Assembly: GCF_048128805.1 (NCBI RefSeq)
Contig: NC_136015.1
Span: forward strand, 24,437,499 to 24,501,498
Direction of reading: 5' to 3'
From: Centroberyx gerrardi
Taxonomy: Eukaryota > Chordata > Actinopteri > Beryciformes > Berycidae
Length of the DNA: 64,000 bases
Shown here: positions 10,401 to 25,700 of the stretch, piece after piece
How the letters are laid out: every line of letters begins with the position of its first letter
Position numbering within the stretch: position 1 is the stretch's first letter
Program-made: the position numbers and the translations under genes
Notes under the pieces: model-generated
The model's database searches: none
What the model saw: the letters and a program-made list of their open reading frames with translations, nothing else
What the model was told of the DNA's origin: nothing

Positions 10401-11585
10401 GGACCATCTGTCCAAATACCTGGCTCTCCGCATCGCTCTGGAGGAGAGGCAGATGGAGGGAGAGACTGAGGAAAGAGGAGGAGGAGGAGGAGGAGGAGGA
10501 GGAGGAGAGGAGGAAGGTGACAGGGGAGAGGAGAGAGGAGGAGGAGAAGCAGGAAGAGGAACAGGAGGAGGAGGAGGTGGAGAGGGGTCGAGCCTGAGTA
10601 ACATCAGTGAGAAACAGTACACCATTTACATCACGACGACGGGAGGACAGTTCTCTGTGAGTATAAAAACTACAAACTTGACTGTAGGGACCAAATTTCC
10701 CCTTCGCCAAGTCGGTAAAATTTAGTTAAGTACCGCCACCCTGGCTGCTAACTTTCTGAGACGAACGCCTCGGTTCTAAACAGTTTTTGGTCTTCCTTCG
10801 CCTGTTCTCAAACTTTGTCCCCGCTGGCCACCATACGTTCTCTCTGGCCGTGAGCCAATCAAATCGAAGCAAAACAATGGCTCTGTATCAAACAAGCTCC
10901 TGATTGGCTGCCTGCTGTACATAAAGTGGTGTAAACAGACAGGCGACAGTTCTTCTGTCTTCACTGAAAATACTGAATCAGACTAGACTAGACTTCGTTT
11001 TTTTAACTGGGAGTCGAAAGCCAATATCTTCTTTTTTTCTGCAAGAGGTTTATTACATTTAGGTAAAACATACATGATGTTTGAGGTCTTGGTACTCGCT
11101 TCAAAATGCTCTCTCCAATTTGAATTCTGTGCACTTCATGATGAATTACAGTCTTGATCCAATGTATAAGTGAGCAACTTTTAAATTAACACCGTACCTG
11201 ATTTTATACACGAAGCGGCATTAAAAATGATTCTTATTTCGGACACTGGTTGACTGTTGACCCACCTGCTTCCCTTTGTCTCTCACCTTCTTCTTTAATT
11301 TCCCTTCTCCTTCCTCCTCTACCCATCCTTTTGCCCCGTCCTCGCTTCCTTCCATCCACCCTTCCTTCCCTCCCTTCCCTCCTCTCTCAGACGCTGAATG
11401 GCTCTCTGACTCTGGAGTTGGTCAACGAGAAATACTGGAAGGTCAGGAAGCCTCTGGAGCTTTACTACGCTCCCACCAAGGACCAACAGCAACCCACACA
11501 GCAACCGCAGCAACAACCGCAGCAACAACCGCAGCAACCACAGCAACCACCGCAGCAGAAGTCCCCTCCGCAGAGAGAGGGATGA
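5939..11585 (+). CDS. ring1: RING1, E3 ubiquitin ligase of Polycomb complex PRC1
   Basis: Coding exons: 5939-6016, 7121-7281, 8692-8916, 9696-10016, 10371-10656, 11391-11585. All phases close, giving 421 aa (human RING1 is about 406). The family catalyses H2A mono-ubiquitination in the nucleus with PCGF partners. The RING finger runs from C48-P-I-C51 through CLHRFCSDC to CPTC87. The RAWUL domain (which binds CBX and RYBP) starts at [10 protein letters not shown] and ends at [10 protein letters not shown]. The N-terminus ([26 protein letters not shown]) matches RING1 better than RNF2 (RING2), as do the long Ser/Pro/Arg and Gly/Glu-rich linkers. Oddities: the sequence after the RING reads [10 protein letters not shown] where vertebrates usually have RPDPNF, and about 33 Gln/Pro-rich residues follow the usual C-terminus. 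The 3' UTR runs to about 13,695. The gene converges on rps18. Confidence 0.97.
6024..6083. repeat. (TG)n microsatellite directly after the ring1 exon 2 donor
   Basis: About 30 TG units begin roughly eight bases after the exon 2 donor (CAG then GTAAAC). A second run of about 38 units follows at 6172-6246 and a third of about 26 at 6865-6916. Confidence 0.95.
6935..7116. repeat. Second copy of the GTCCTCACAAG...(TG)n repeat, abutting ring1 exon 3
   Basis: It shares GTCCTCACAAG(T/G)(G/A)TAG and GAATGAATGTAG blocks with 5745-5900. Its (TG)n tail (7092-7116) is followed at once by CCAG and exon 3, so the microsatellite forms the end of the intron. Confidence 0.65.
7670..8641. repeat. About 970-bp pyrimidine-only minisatellite in ring1 intron 3
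   Basis: Almost pure C/T on the + strand, built from irregular units such as CTCCTCTCCCCACTCCTCCC and CACTCCTCTCT. It ends about 50 bases before the exon 4 acceptor. Because it lacks stops it creates long open frames on both strands, rich in Ser/Pro/Leu or Arg/Glu/Gly; these are not genes. Confidence 0.95.
8962..9060. mobile_element. Fragment of the TAGGGCTGGGCGATA repeat family in ring1 intron 4
   Basis: It begins TAGGGCTGGGCGATAA, the same terminal motif as the complete MITE at 13,940. I found no matching right terminus, so it looks like a broken or diverged copy. Confidence 0.45.
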
Positions 11586-13139
11586 GGAAGAGGAGTGTGC
11601 TTCTTCTCTCCGGTCCTTCCTTCCATCTCCTCCTGTTAAGCGTGTGTGATTTCAAGTCTTGTCTTTTTGAAGTTTAGTTCCCGCCCGCCTCTCCTCGGGT
11701 CTGTAGCGACTCAAGCATTAGCAAACCCTGTTTTTTCTTTAAATAGCATCAAGTTGAACCTGTTTGTTTTCATCTGTAAACTCGAACACGGAAAGTCTGA
11801 CCTGAGAGTTTAACAAGAAAAAGAACTGATTGATAACAGAGCAACAAAAGGCCGGTGAAGTTTTGCTGCGGCTGCAAAGTTTGTCTGCTTTGCCGGCCAC
11901 TTTGGCAGATAACCAGCCATCGTTTGGAGGTCCGATTCTCATCTCTGAATTGTAGATGGTTGGTGAAATGAAAAGTGGCTGGGAAATTGTGGGATTTACC
12001 AGGATTTATAGCCGGTTGACATAAAAAAGTTCCTTTCCTGCCCTGATCACTGGACAAGAATGCTGGAATCCGTCTCCCTCCTCGTTTTCTCATAATATGA
12101 CCCGTTTGTGTACTGATTAGCTTCTAATTTTTCATCCGAGTCTTTTGAGTTTGAATACCTTATTACTTCTCAATACTTATGACTTGCACAAATTCAATCA
12201 GGCACCGCTGTACAAAGCAAAAAAACAGCCGGCAGTCTCCCTGTGTAGCCCGCTACTGCAGCCAAACTTCGACCAATCACAGAACCCCTTTACTGGCACG
12301 CTTGACTTTGCACCAAATGATAAAAGAAATAGAAGATAGAAGAAAACGGTTTTCTTTCTGAGATCTCTCACACCCCGAACCTTGTTTTAAAGACTTAAGA
12401 TGTCTCCTTTTTGTTTTTGTTTTTTTTAACAAGATGATTAAGAGGATCGGTCAAAGCAGTGAAAACGAGACGCTGCGTTTGTCCCGTTAATCAGATCCTG
12501 GACATTTGTAGGAGAATTGGTTGTAAAAACTAGAATGATGCAAAGAAGTGCTGACGCATACAGTCCCATTCAACAGTTTGATATGAAATGAATCAATGTC
12601 TGAACCTATTTATGAACACTTTGTATTATTTAATTTCTCTCTAGTGACATGTATGACTGAAGCACTTTGCTGCTTATGAGAAACGTTTGCTGGGTGTTAA
12701 ATTTTACTACTTATCTTTCTTGATCAAGTTTTTTTTTCCTGAATGATATAGCCATGAATGATGAGGGAGAGCTTGGCACAAAAAATAGGTAACATAAAAA
12801 AAATAATAAAAAAAAAGCCATTCTATTTGCCAATGTTATTTTTCTGGCTGTCAGTTGGACCTACTATATTACTGATTCAGCCTTTTCCTGGCGTATATAA
12901 GTTATAACTAGACTAAACTTTTGGTGTTACTTTAGCTATAAATGTGTTAAAATAGTTCAGGAGCTTAAGGCACACAGCCATAGTGGATTATAATGTGTTA
13001 AAGTAGTGTATGCAGCTTACAACTTGTTCTTTTTTTAATGCAAAAACTACAAAGTGGACCGACATGGTTGTAATTCATAATTTAGACCAATATGAACTAC
13101 TTTGTATTTTGATAACGCAGTGGGATATCTGTTGATTTA

Positions 13140-13440
13140 ACAAGGGAACTATTAAATCATATTTTTCCTTAAAATGTGTAGTTATCAAGGGGGATATGTG
13201 CAGTTCCCTTACCAATTTCCCTTAAAATCCAGTTATCAAGAGGAAATGTGTGCAGGTGCCTCACTGTTTTCCTTAGTATTTTCCTTTAAAATATATATAT
13301 CCCAGTTTTCTCTTATATTGTCCCCTTAAAAGCTGTAGCTATAACTTTCCCCTTAAAATCCCAAGTAATTAAGGGGGTGTTTCCCTCAAAGTTGCCCTTA
13401 AAATCTGTTAACAAGGTATATTCTTGACACTTAAAAGCCA
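13140..13440. repeat. Degenerate tandem motif in the ring1 3' UTR
   Basis: CCCTTAAAAT...TAGTTATCAAGGGG recurs loosely five or six times in about 300 bp, with spacing near 50-75 bases. Family unknown. Confidence 0.4.
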
Positions 13441-13670
13441 TATGCCTTAGTTAAGCTCTCCACTACTCTAGGCTCTTTCCTCCAGTCCTATCTTATGCAC
13501 TTTATACTTCCTGCAGGCGTATAATGGGTTTTCCTACCTTACCTCAGTTTTGATACAATCTTTGTATGATGTTAAAAAAAATAATGCAATATTTCATTTC
13601 AATTTAATGCTGTTATGCTGTTGTATATACACCTCTATTCCTTTGTCGGTGGTGGAAAGCCAATCAGCAC

Positions 13671-13676
13671 AATAAA
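13671..13676 (+). promoter_or_regulatory. ring1: ring1 poly(A) signal
   Basis: AATAAA after a 2.1-kb 3' UTR, followed by a GT-rich stretch. No earlier canonical AATAAA with a convincing downstream element was noticed in the UTR. Confidence 0.6.
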
Positions 13677-13939
13677 ATGGACGGACATTTGGTCTGAAAT
13701 CTGGGTGTGTTATTTGTCTGTTATCTGATATTCAGGTTGCTGGTGTTAATTATCCAAATCTGTTTTAACTTAACAATGGTAATGGTTGGCAGGTTTGTTT
13801 TCCCTTATGTTTGATCTTCAATCTTAATGGTCAGTCTCAAACCATTTTCTATTACAGAATCTGAATGTGTGTTTGAAACAAGAGGCAAAATCTTTCAGTG
13901 GCAGCATTGTCATTTATACAAAAATCTGCATACTGCCAC

Positions 13940-14260
13940 TAGGGCTGGGCGATACTGACAAAATCAAATATCACAATATTTTAGACCAAATACCTCTATC
14001 AAATGTGACAATATTTTGGGGATGAATATTCGTGCATTCATGATATACACACATGAAAATTAGTAATCAGTAATGTGTAGTCAGTAATAAGTACTGTGGA
14101 TATGGTGAGCAGGTAAATCATTGTTCATTTTACTCAGCCAGAACAGGCTGATAAGTTCAGAAATTTCAGTTATTTCACAACATTATGATAAACAAAATCC
14201 CAGACTACATCTAGTCACGTATCATGATACCGATATTATACAATATATTGCCCGGCCCCA
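13940..14260. mobile_element. 321-bp hAT-like MITE with 8-bp target-site duplication
   Basis: The left end TAGGGCTGGGCGATA is an imperfect inverted repeat of the right end TATTGCCCGGCCCCA. ACTGCCAC flanks both sides (13932-13939 and 14261-14268). An 8-bp duplication is the hAT signature. It has no coding capacity and lies between the 3' ends of ring1 and rps18. Confidence 0.8.
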
Positions 14261-14649
14261 ACTGCCACCATGGTCAGGTCGACCCTTAAAACTGTTCAGT
14301 ACATCCAAACTTCATTTGAAGCAGTTTTTGTTCAGGGACGAAGAATTCAATCTGTCACTCAGTCTATGGGGGGAAATGATTAGTCTGTGCAGTGAAGTCT
14401 GCACCTGAATACTGTGACAGCATTCAACCCAGACTCTTAAATCATCCTGACCTAATTTGCAATCACACAACACATTTAACAAGCCCCCACCACATTAGTG
14501 TGAACAGGAATGTATAATAACACACAGGGGAACCAAGATGAGTAACCCACACAGAGCTGCAGACTCCCAACCAATTCCTCAATACTGACTCCAAAATCAA
14601 AATCTAAAAACACCAAACCGAGACCGGCGGGTTTTGTGAACTGTGGCGT

Positions 14650-14655
14650 TTTATT
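14650..14655 (-). promoter_or_regulatory. rps18: rps18 poly(A) signal
   Basis: TTTATT on the + strand (AATAAA on the coding strand), 27 bases after the stop codon. A very short 3' UTR is normal for ribosomal protein genes. Confidence 0.8.
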
Positions 14656-14681
14656 GACACAAAAAGGGGAGCAGGGACATT

Positions 14682-18462
<3,781 letters not shown>

Positions 18463-18479
18463 CTTGGAAGTAGGTTCCG

Positions 18480-18818
18480 TGCGAAGAGGAAGCTGCTTCG
18501 ATCTCGCGACACTTTTCCCGCAGTTTGAGAGTTCTGAACGGAAGTCAGTCCATCATTCTAAACCTGTCCGACTGGCAAATTGAAGAACGGTAACTCCAAA
18601 GACACATTTCTGTTATAACATGCACATGAAATAAGGATTGATTAGTTGATTGATTGTTTTTTTTTTTTTTGCGTTTATTGGTTTCACGTCATTTAAAACT
18701 ACTTGAATTTTCTACCCGGTTAATAAGACCAGGGACACTTTTCTTTCTCGCTGACTTTCGAGGGAGCGATGAGCAGGACTCTCAATTTGTAGTTTTCTGA
18801 CGTTGACGTTTGGCAGCG
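18480..18818. promoter_or_regulatory. Bidirectional promoter of rps18 (-) and vps52 (+)
   Basis: The two start codons are only about 356 bp apart in head-to-head orientation. On the minus side CTTCCTCTTCGC (about 18,491 leftward) looks like a 5' TOP transcription start. On the plus side CTTTTCTTTCTCGCTGACTTTCG (about 18,739-18,760) and CGTTGACGTT precede the vps52 ATG. No TATA box is obvious on either side. Confidence 0.7.
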
Positions 18819-21800
18819 ATGGCGGAGGTTGCTGTCGCCGGGGCTGGCTCCGATGTAAACACAGCTGTTAACGCCACAGAAAACGCTATGGCCTATCTAC
18901 AAGACGAGGTAACATTTGTGTATTAATTTTGAAGTGACAGACGCGTATCGTATCAGAATATTCAACCGTTTCCTTCCCTTTCTGTGTGTTTAGCTTTGCA
19001 TTTGTTAGCATTCCCAGTCAAGTGGCATCGTCAATGAATTGTAGTTGTAGCAGGCTTAGCTGGCTAGTTGTGGACAGCTAGGTCAATTTACAGTAGTTGC
19101 CATGAATTAAAGACCACTTAGACAAATGTTGTGTATTTTGACAGAGTTCATTTCCCTGTTTTAGCATGCTGCCTGAAGCTAGTGGCGTAGCCTGCTGTCA
19201 AAAACACCGAGAAGCTCAATTTCCTGATTATCAGTAGTGGAGTAACGTTAGCTCTAACTGATCTTAGAGGTTATTATTCTTTCTTTGGCTGATACATGTT
19301 TGGTTTGTGTTTTGAGTCAGAGATTAATACTTGAACTCATTTGTGGATACAGTTAGATGTGTGTGTGAGTGAGTGTGAGTAGGAAGGAGAGAGACAGAGA
19401 CAGGCTTACAGCAGAGACCTCCCTCCTCACACCCCTGTCCAAACTACATGGAGATGATATAAACCTCTCGCCTTTGAATCGTCTTGCAGCTTCTATCTCA
19501 ATCTAGCTGCTTCTTTCTTGAACTTGTTCATTGCCTGTTGTTCTCTTATTGTAGAAGGGTGAAGGAGACATCCCTAACCTGAACCTGGGAGACCTGGACC
19601 TCACTACCGATGAGTTTATCTTGGATGAAGTGGACAGTAAGACACCAGTTATCCTTAATATTCCTCATATTGTGATAAGAATACAATGGAGCAGAACAGA
19701 ATGGAATGAATATAATGTGTCCATCAGCTACTCCAAGGTTCTGTCATCATCTGTTATGACATTTAATAATGTCTTTGCAGTGCCCTCTAGTTTTTACAGT
19801 CTACGGCAGTGCCTTGCGAGTTTTAGCTGTAGCTGGACAGCGGCAAAGCTCCTTCGTGGAGTAAACTACGAGTTTTGAATAACAACAAAGTTCCCCAGTC
19901 TAGGTTTTCCCCATAGAAAAGAGAAAATATTAAGAGGTTTTCCCCATATATAAAAGAGAAGCTAATACCTGCGAAAGAGCATCCAACGTCCAGTATTTCT
20001 GTTGAATGTTTGATTTGTCATTTCACTTTGTCTCCCCCAGTTCACATCCAGGCCAATCTTGAAGATGACCTAGTGAAGGAGGCGCTCAAAACCGTAAGAC
20101 TGTCATGACACAAATGTTTCACCTTGTTGCCAAACATATTGTAGTGCAAAGTTTGACAGGTTTGAGAGAGGGATGGAAGCCTTTTTAACACACATTCCCT
20201 TTCAAAGCTATCTGTTTGTGTGTGCAAAAACAAGAATTTACATGCTCACCACCCCTTCCTAAGTTTGTGCAATTTTCCTACCGATGAACAAAGGATTTGA
20301 CTTTGTTATTATGATCGCTGTTGTCCTGTGAAAACCATGTAGCTCCAGTTTTGATGATTTTCATGTTTTCACCTCAGTTGAAGGATTACCTGCTCCTATA
20401 TGGGTTGAGAAACCTCTTGGGCTTATGAAACCAAATGAAAATCCACTGGATAAACTTAAAAATGCATTAAAACAAGGCTGTTTTTCTTAGTTCCTGAAAA
20501 GTTGACGTTGTGGTCATTTTTTGAAGGTTTTCACCTGACAGCGACACTATGTTACATTAGCGATTAAACATATCTTACCAACTTAGTCTTTCCTCCTAAC
20601 TTGTTTCAGGGAGTCGACCTCCGGCAGTACTCCAAACAAGTGGAGGCAGAGCTCCAGAGGATCGAACAGGCCTCCATCAAAGACTGTATCCTCACCATGC
20701 TGCATTTATAGAATTTAATGTTCTTAATAGAGCAGTTTGAATATCCTGATACCATAATACACTCAGACAGACTAAAAGCGAGATTTAAATAGGTTTGGCC
20801 CATTCCCTGCTGGTTTGCCATTGTACTGCTGCCTCACCTTTTAACCATTGTTTTTCTTTGTTCTCTCTTTTATATGATTGTAATCTGATTTTTAATCTCA
20901 GTCGGATTGCCTGGTTAAATAAGGGTTAAATATTATAAAAGTAAACAGTTACAAACACACATGCAACTATTCCATATGGCACACATAACAGAATTCTTGC
21001 GTGGGTGTTTGAAAAAATTTTAGTTGATGTTGCAGTTCAGTTAGGTTTAAAGCTATTTCCACACAGATAATCTGCCTTGTTGTAATTCCTGACCGGTCCT
21101 GCGTCAGATATCAAGGAGAGTCAGAACATCGCTCTGCTGCACAACCAGATCACTGCCTGTGACTCCATACTGGAGGTAAGACCCGATCCCAGAGTCCACT
21201 ATAAAACTTATGTATCAGACAGTGGCCTCAACAGGGATCTAGTAGAAGATATTTAGTACGGTGGATGACGGGTGCCAACGCACTACAAAGGCCCAAAGCA
21301 ATTGCATTAAGAGAAAGGCACTGCAACTTCAGAAACTGTGCAAATTCAAAAACACATACGAAAATTCAAAGCAAATACAACAATGGAAACATGCTGCAAA
21401 AGAAGAATGCCAACGCAAATGCATTAACAGGAAACACACACAGCACATTTCTCTTAATGCAATTGCTTTGGGCCTTTGTACTGCATTTGTACCCGTCGAC
21501 CACCGTAATTTAGAGTCGAGTAGAACAGAATAGAATATAAACTTCACTGTCCATACCTGTAGACATTTGACACTTTTGCTTCACTGTGGGAGAATTAAAA
21601 ACAGACAAGATACAGCTAATGTATAATCAAACACAGCAAGATACATGGACAGCATGACAGAGCTTCCAGTGCATATTCCAGTCACATGACTCAGATTAAG
21701 GATTCATTAAGTAACCTCTTGAATATCTACTTTGTGGTTCTGGGCAGTTCTCTAGCGCCACCCAGAGGGCAACTTATCAAATTCATTAAATAAGGAATGT

Positions 21801-22008
21801 CAGCAATCACCCAAAATTGCTGAGACTTATGTCAGACAGTGTGTTATGAATATTAGAAGCGACAACACTTTCAATGAGGGTTTGGTACACAGACTCACTG
21901 ATATCGCCTTTTCAACCTGTTCTGCTTTTCTCTAGATGTTTGCCGCCTTTTGATATCTTTCTCTTCATCTCTCTTTTTCTTCCTCTGTTTTTCTCCCTTC
22001 TCTCTGTC

Positions 22009-22071
<63 letters not shown>

Positions 22072-22677
22072 CTCCATCTGCACTTTTGCCCCCTTCCTTC
22101 TTCTATCTCCTTTCTTTCTGTCTGCTCTCCCACCTTCTTCTTTCTCATTTTACTGTTCTATCTTCTTCTTCTGTGGATTTCAGAGTGTCTGGTTCTTGCT
22201 GTTTCCCCCAAGAATGATTTACTCAAATTTATAGGCTCTTTAAATTAACTTGTTATGCCAAAAGAAGGATGAATGCCCATGTGCAGCAGTGTGTAACTCT
22301 CAACATCGCTGACTAAAGCAGTAAACCAACAATTCAATTCAAAAAACACAAGGAACATACAATTCCATTTTTACAAAACGCCCTCCTGCTTCCTTGTATA
22401 TAGCGGACATTTTTTCTTGATTCCACTTTCTTCTTCTTCTGTTGTTTCTCCGTCCATCCTGCAGCGTATGGAGGGCATGCTGAGTGGTTTCCAGAGCGAC
22501 CTGTCCTCCATCAGCAGTGAGATCCAGACTCTGCAGCAGCAGTCTGTCAGCATGAACGTCCGGCTGAAGAACAGGCAGGCCGTCCGCAGCCACCTCAGTC
22601 AGCTGGTGGACGAACTGGTGGTGCCTGGAGCCATGATCTCGTAAGTGTGTGTGGCGCGTGGAAATGGGATTTTGTAA

Positions 22678-22708
<31 letters not shown>

Positions 22709-25700
22709 GAAGTTGGGGGAAAATAACACCAGCAACCAGCTAAATGTTGGGAAATCTACTCTCTAGCCTAGTCCCTACCCTGCCATTTAGAGCCTTTAGA
22801 GGTCTTACTCTTACGTCTTATTCTGAAAAGTCTCGTCCGCTGATAAAACAGAAAGTTCTTAGTGAATTTTGGCATGAAGGCTCGCAATTTTGGCGTGGCT
22901 GTGGCTAGTGGGCAGACAAGTTAGTTTGCTCCCTTTTGTGTGTGTGAAAGAAAGAAAGTGAAAAAGGATGAGAGAGAATATGAAACAGAAAGGCGATACA
23001 CAGCCAAATGGTGTTGGTTAGAGCTTTAATTTCATAAGGAGAGAAAAAGAAGGTTATTACCGTAAAGTAAAACTATGACGAAAATTAGGTGTTAAAAAAC
23101 ATTGTTGTAAACTGAAGTAAAATTCAAAACAAGACTTTTTGAAAACACTAAAACTGAAATAAAATTATCTTGTCTACTTGTAAAACTAAAATTTATTAAA
23201 TATATAGGTGAATCTTTTTTTGTTTTTCATCTTTTTGATTATGTGCAGGGTAAAAAAGAGAGTGTATTTTGGGCACAGATTTTTTGGATATTTTTACTGA
23301 ATGCTAATTGTAAAAGTTATGTAAATACACTTAAAAAAGAAAATTCCTGTTGCAAACTAATGAAAAAAACCAAAACTACAATAACCCTGGTGTGCATAAA
23401 TATATTTTTATAAGCATATGTGCCCAATTCCTGCACTATATTTGTAACCTGTATTCATAGTATTCTGTTCCATCACCACACGGCCATCTTGGTGGGAAAA
23501 TAACAGGTGATTGTAATAAATTAGCAGGTGATTATAAATCAAATAACAGCCACAGCCAATGAGCTGTGTGTATGGTAAAGTGCCATATTGGTAGGAAATA
23601 CTAGTCTCTACCCTGCCATGTAGAGCCTTTAGAGGTCCTACTCTATTCTGAAAAGTCTCGTCAGCTGATAAAACAGAAAGTTCTTAGTGAATTTTGGCAT
23701 GAAGGCTCGCAATTTTGGCGTGGCTGTGGCTAGTGGACAGACAAGTTAGTTTGCTCCCTTTTGTGCGTGTGAAAGAAAGAAAGTGAAAAAGGATGAGAGA
23801 GAATATGAAACAGAAAGGCGATACACAGCCAAATGGTGTTGGTTAGAGCTTTAATTTCATAAGGAGAGAAAAAGAAGGTTATTACCGTAAACTAAAACTA
23901 TGACGAAAATTAGGTGTTAAAAAACATTGTTGTAAACTGAAGTAAAATTCAAAACACTACTTGTAAAACTAAAATGAAATAAAAAATCTAGATGACATTT
24001 TTTTTAGTTTTCATCTTTTTGCTTATGTGCAGGGTAAAAAAGAGAGTGAACTTTGGGCGCAGATTTTTTGGCTATTTTTACTGAATGCTAATTGTAAAAG
24101 TTATGTAAATAAATTTAAAAAATAATATTTGTGTTTGTATTACACAATTCAACAACAACATTCCTGTTGCAAACTAATGAAAAAAAACAAAACAATAATA
24201 ACCCAGGTACGCTTAAATATATTTTTATAAGCCCAATTCCTGCACTATATTTGTAACCTGTATTCATAGTATTCTGTTCCATCACTGCACGGCCATCTTG
24301 GTGGGAAAATAACAGGTGATTGTAATAAATTAACAGGTGATTAATCAAATGACAGCCACAGCCAATGAGCTGTGTGTATGGTAAAGCGGCATATTGGTAG
24401 GAAATACATGTGACATCATGGGAATACTATGAATATGTGCTTTGGAGTAAGAAATGGAAGATGTGGATGTTGGTGTTTGACGCCCCCTCCCCTCCCATCC
24501 CAGCACCATCCTGGACAGTCCCGTGACAGAGCAGGAGTTCCTGGAGCAGCTCCACGAACTCAACAACAAGATCAACTTCGCCAAGGAGCTGAGCTTCAGA
24601 GAGACGCTCGCCTGCTCTGACATACAAGACATCGTGGACCGCCTCAAGATCAAGGTAGGGGGAGGGAGACGCTCAGACGGGGAAGAAGGTGGGAGAGGGG
24701 AAAACATCATGTGGGTAAACTTCCCACTAGCAGATGTTAATCATTCAAATTGTATAAGTCTCATTCCATGGAACAATTTTATCTGTTTTATACACCAGCA
24801 AGTGGCCGAAATGAGAAAGAGGCCAGAGGTAGAGATGTAGACAACTGCAAAAAAAGTCAGCAATTAGTTTTAGATTTATGCATGAAGAACTGAATTTAAA
24901 GATAACCCACCTTTTGGAAAAAAACATAACAGATTCTTGCAAAATAATTGGTGATGCAGATGGTACTTTTTAAAGGATAATAGGTAATTTAAGTCCTTGG
25001 TTGACAAAATGAACACAAGACTGGTTCCTCTATATATTTTAGAGATGTTGTAGGGTAAAGTTCAGGTATTGATTGTTTTTTCCTTCCTCAAATGAATATA
25101 TATCATTTTGGAATTAAACCCTTGATTATGTTTAACTGTATTACTGTTATCCCCCTCTAGGCGGTATCCAAGATCCGAGAGTTCATCCTTCAGAAGATCT
25201 ACTCCTTCAGGAAGCCCATGACCAACTACCAGATCCCCCAGAACACGCTGCTCAAATACAGGTGAGCACATCTGCCTGTCTGGATTCAGATTAGTCCAAT
25301 CAGATTAAACTGTACCGCCTTACAAAGCCAAAGAGCAATAACTCTGTGAGTAGAGAAACTGAGAAAAATAGTTCAAAGTTTAACTCCTACCTCATTAAAA
25401 GTCAACTGTACATCATCTAACTGAATGTAAGGGTTTAATTTTGTTGATATAAAACATAAACAAAGTCATGCTCTTTAAAACGGGTTACTTTAAAGATGTA
25501 TTCCATTACAGTTACTAGTTACCTCAGCAAAATTGTAATCAGTAATCTAATTACCCAAACTCAAGAATGTATTCCAATTACTTTCAGTTACTTTCAGATT
25601 ACTTTGCCATATTTGACAATTGGCAACGAGATAAACATGTCAGTGTGTTACACAATATGCAATGTCTGTTTTTGGTAATATTTTGTGATATTTTAGTCAT

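Noticed and set aside
21261-21547. Frames of 72-90 codons in vps52 intron 5
   Set aside because: They lie within or across a 251-bp MITE and have no coding features.
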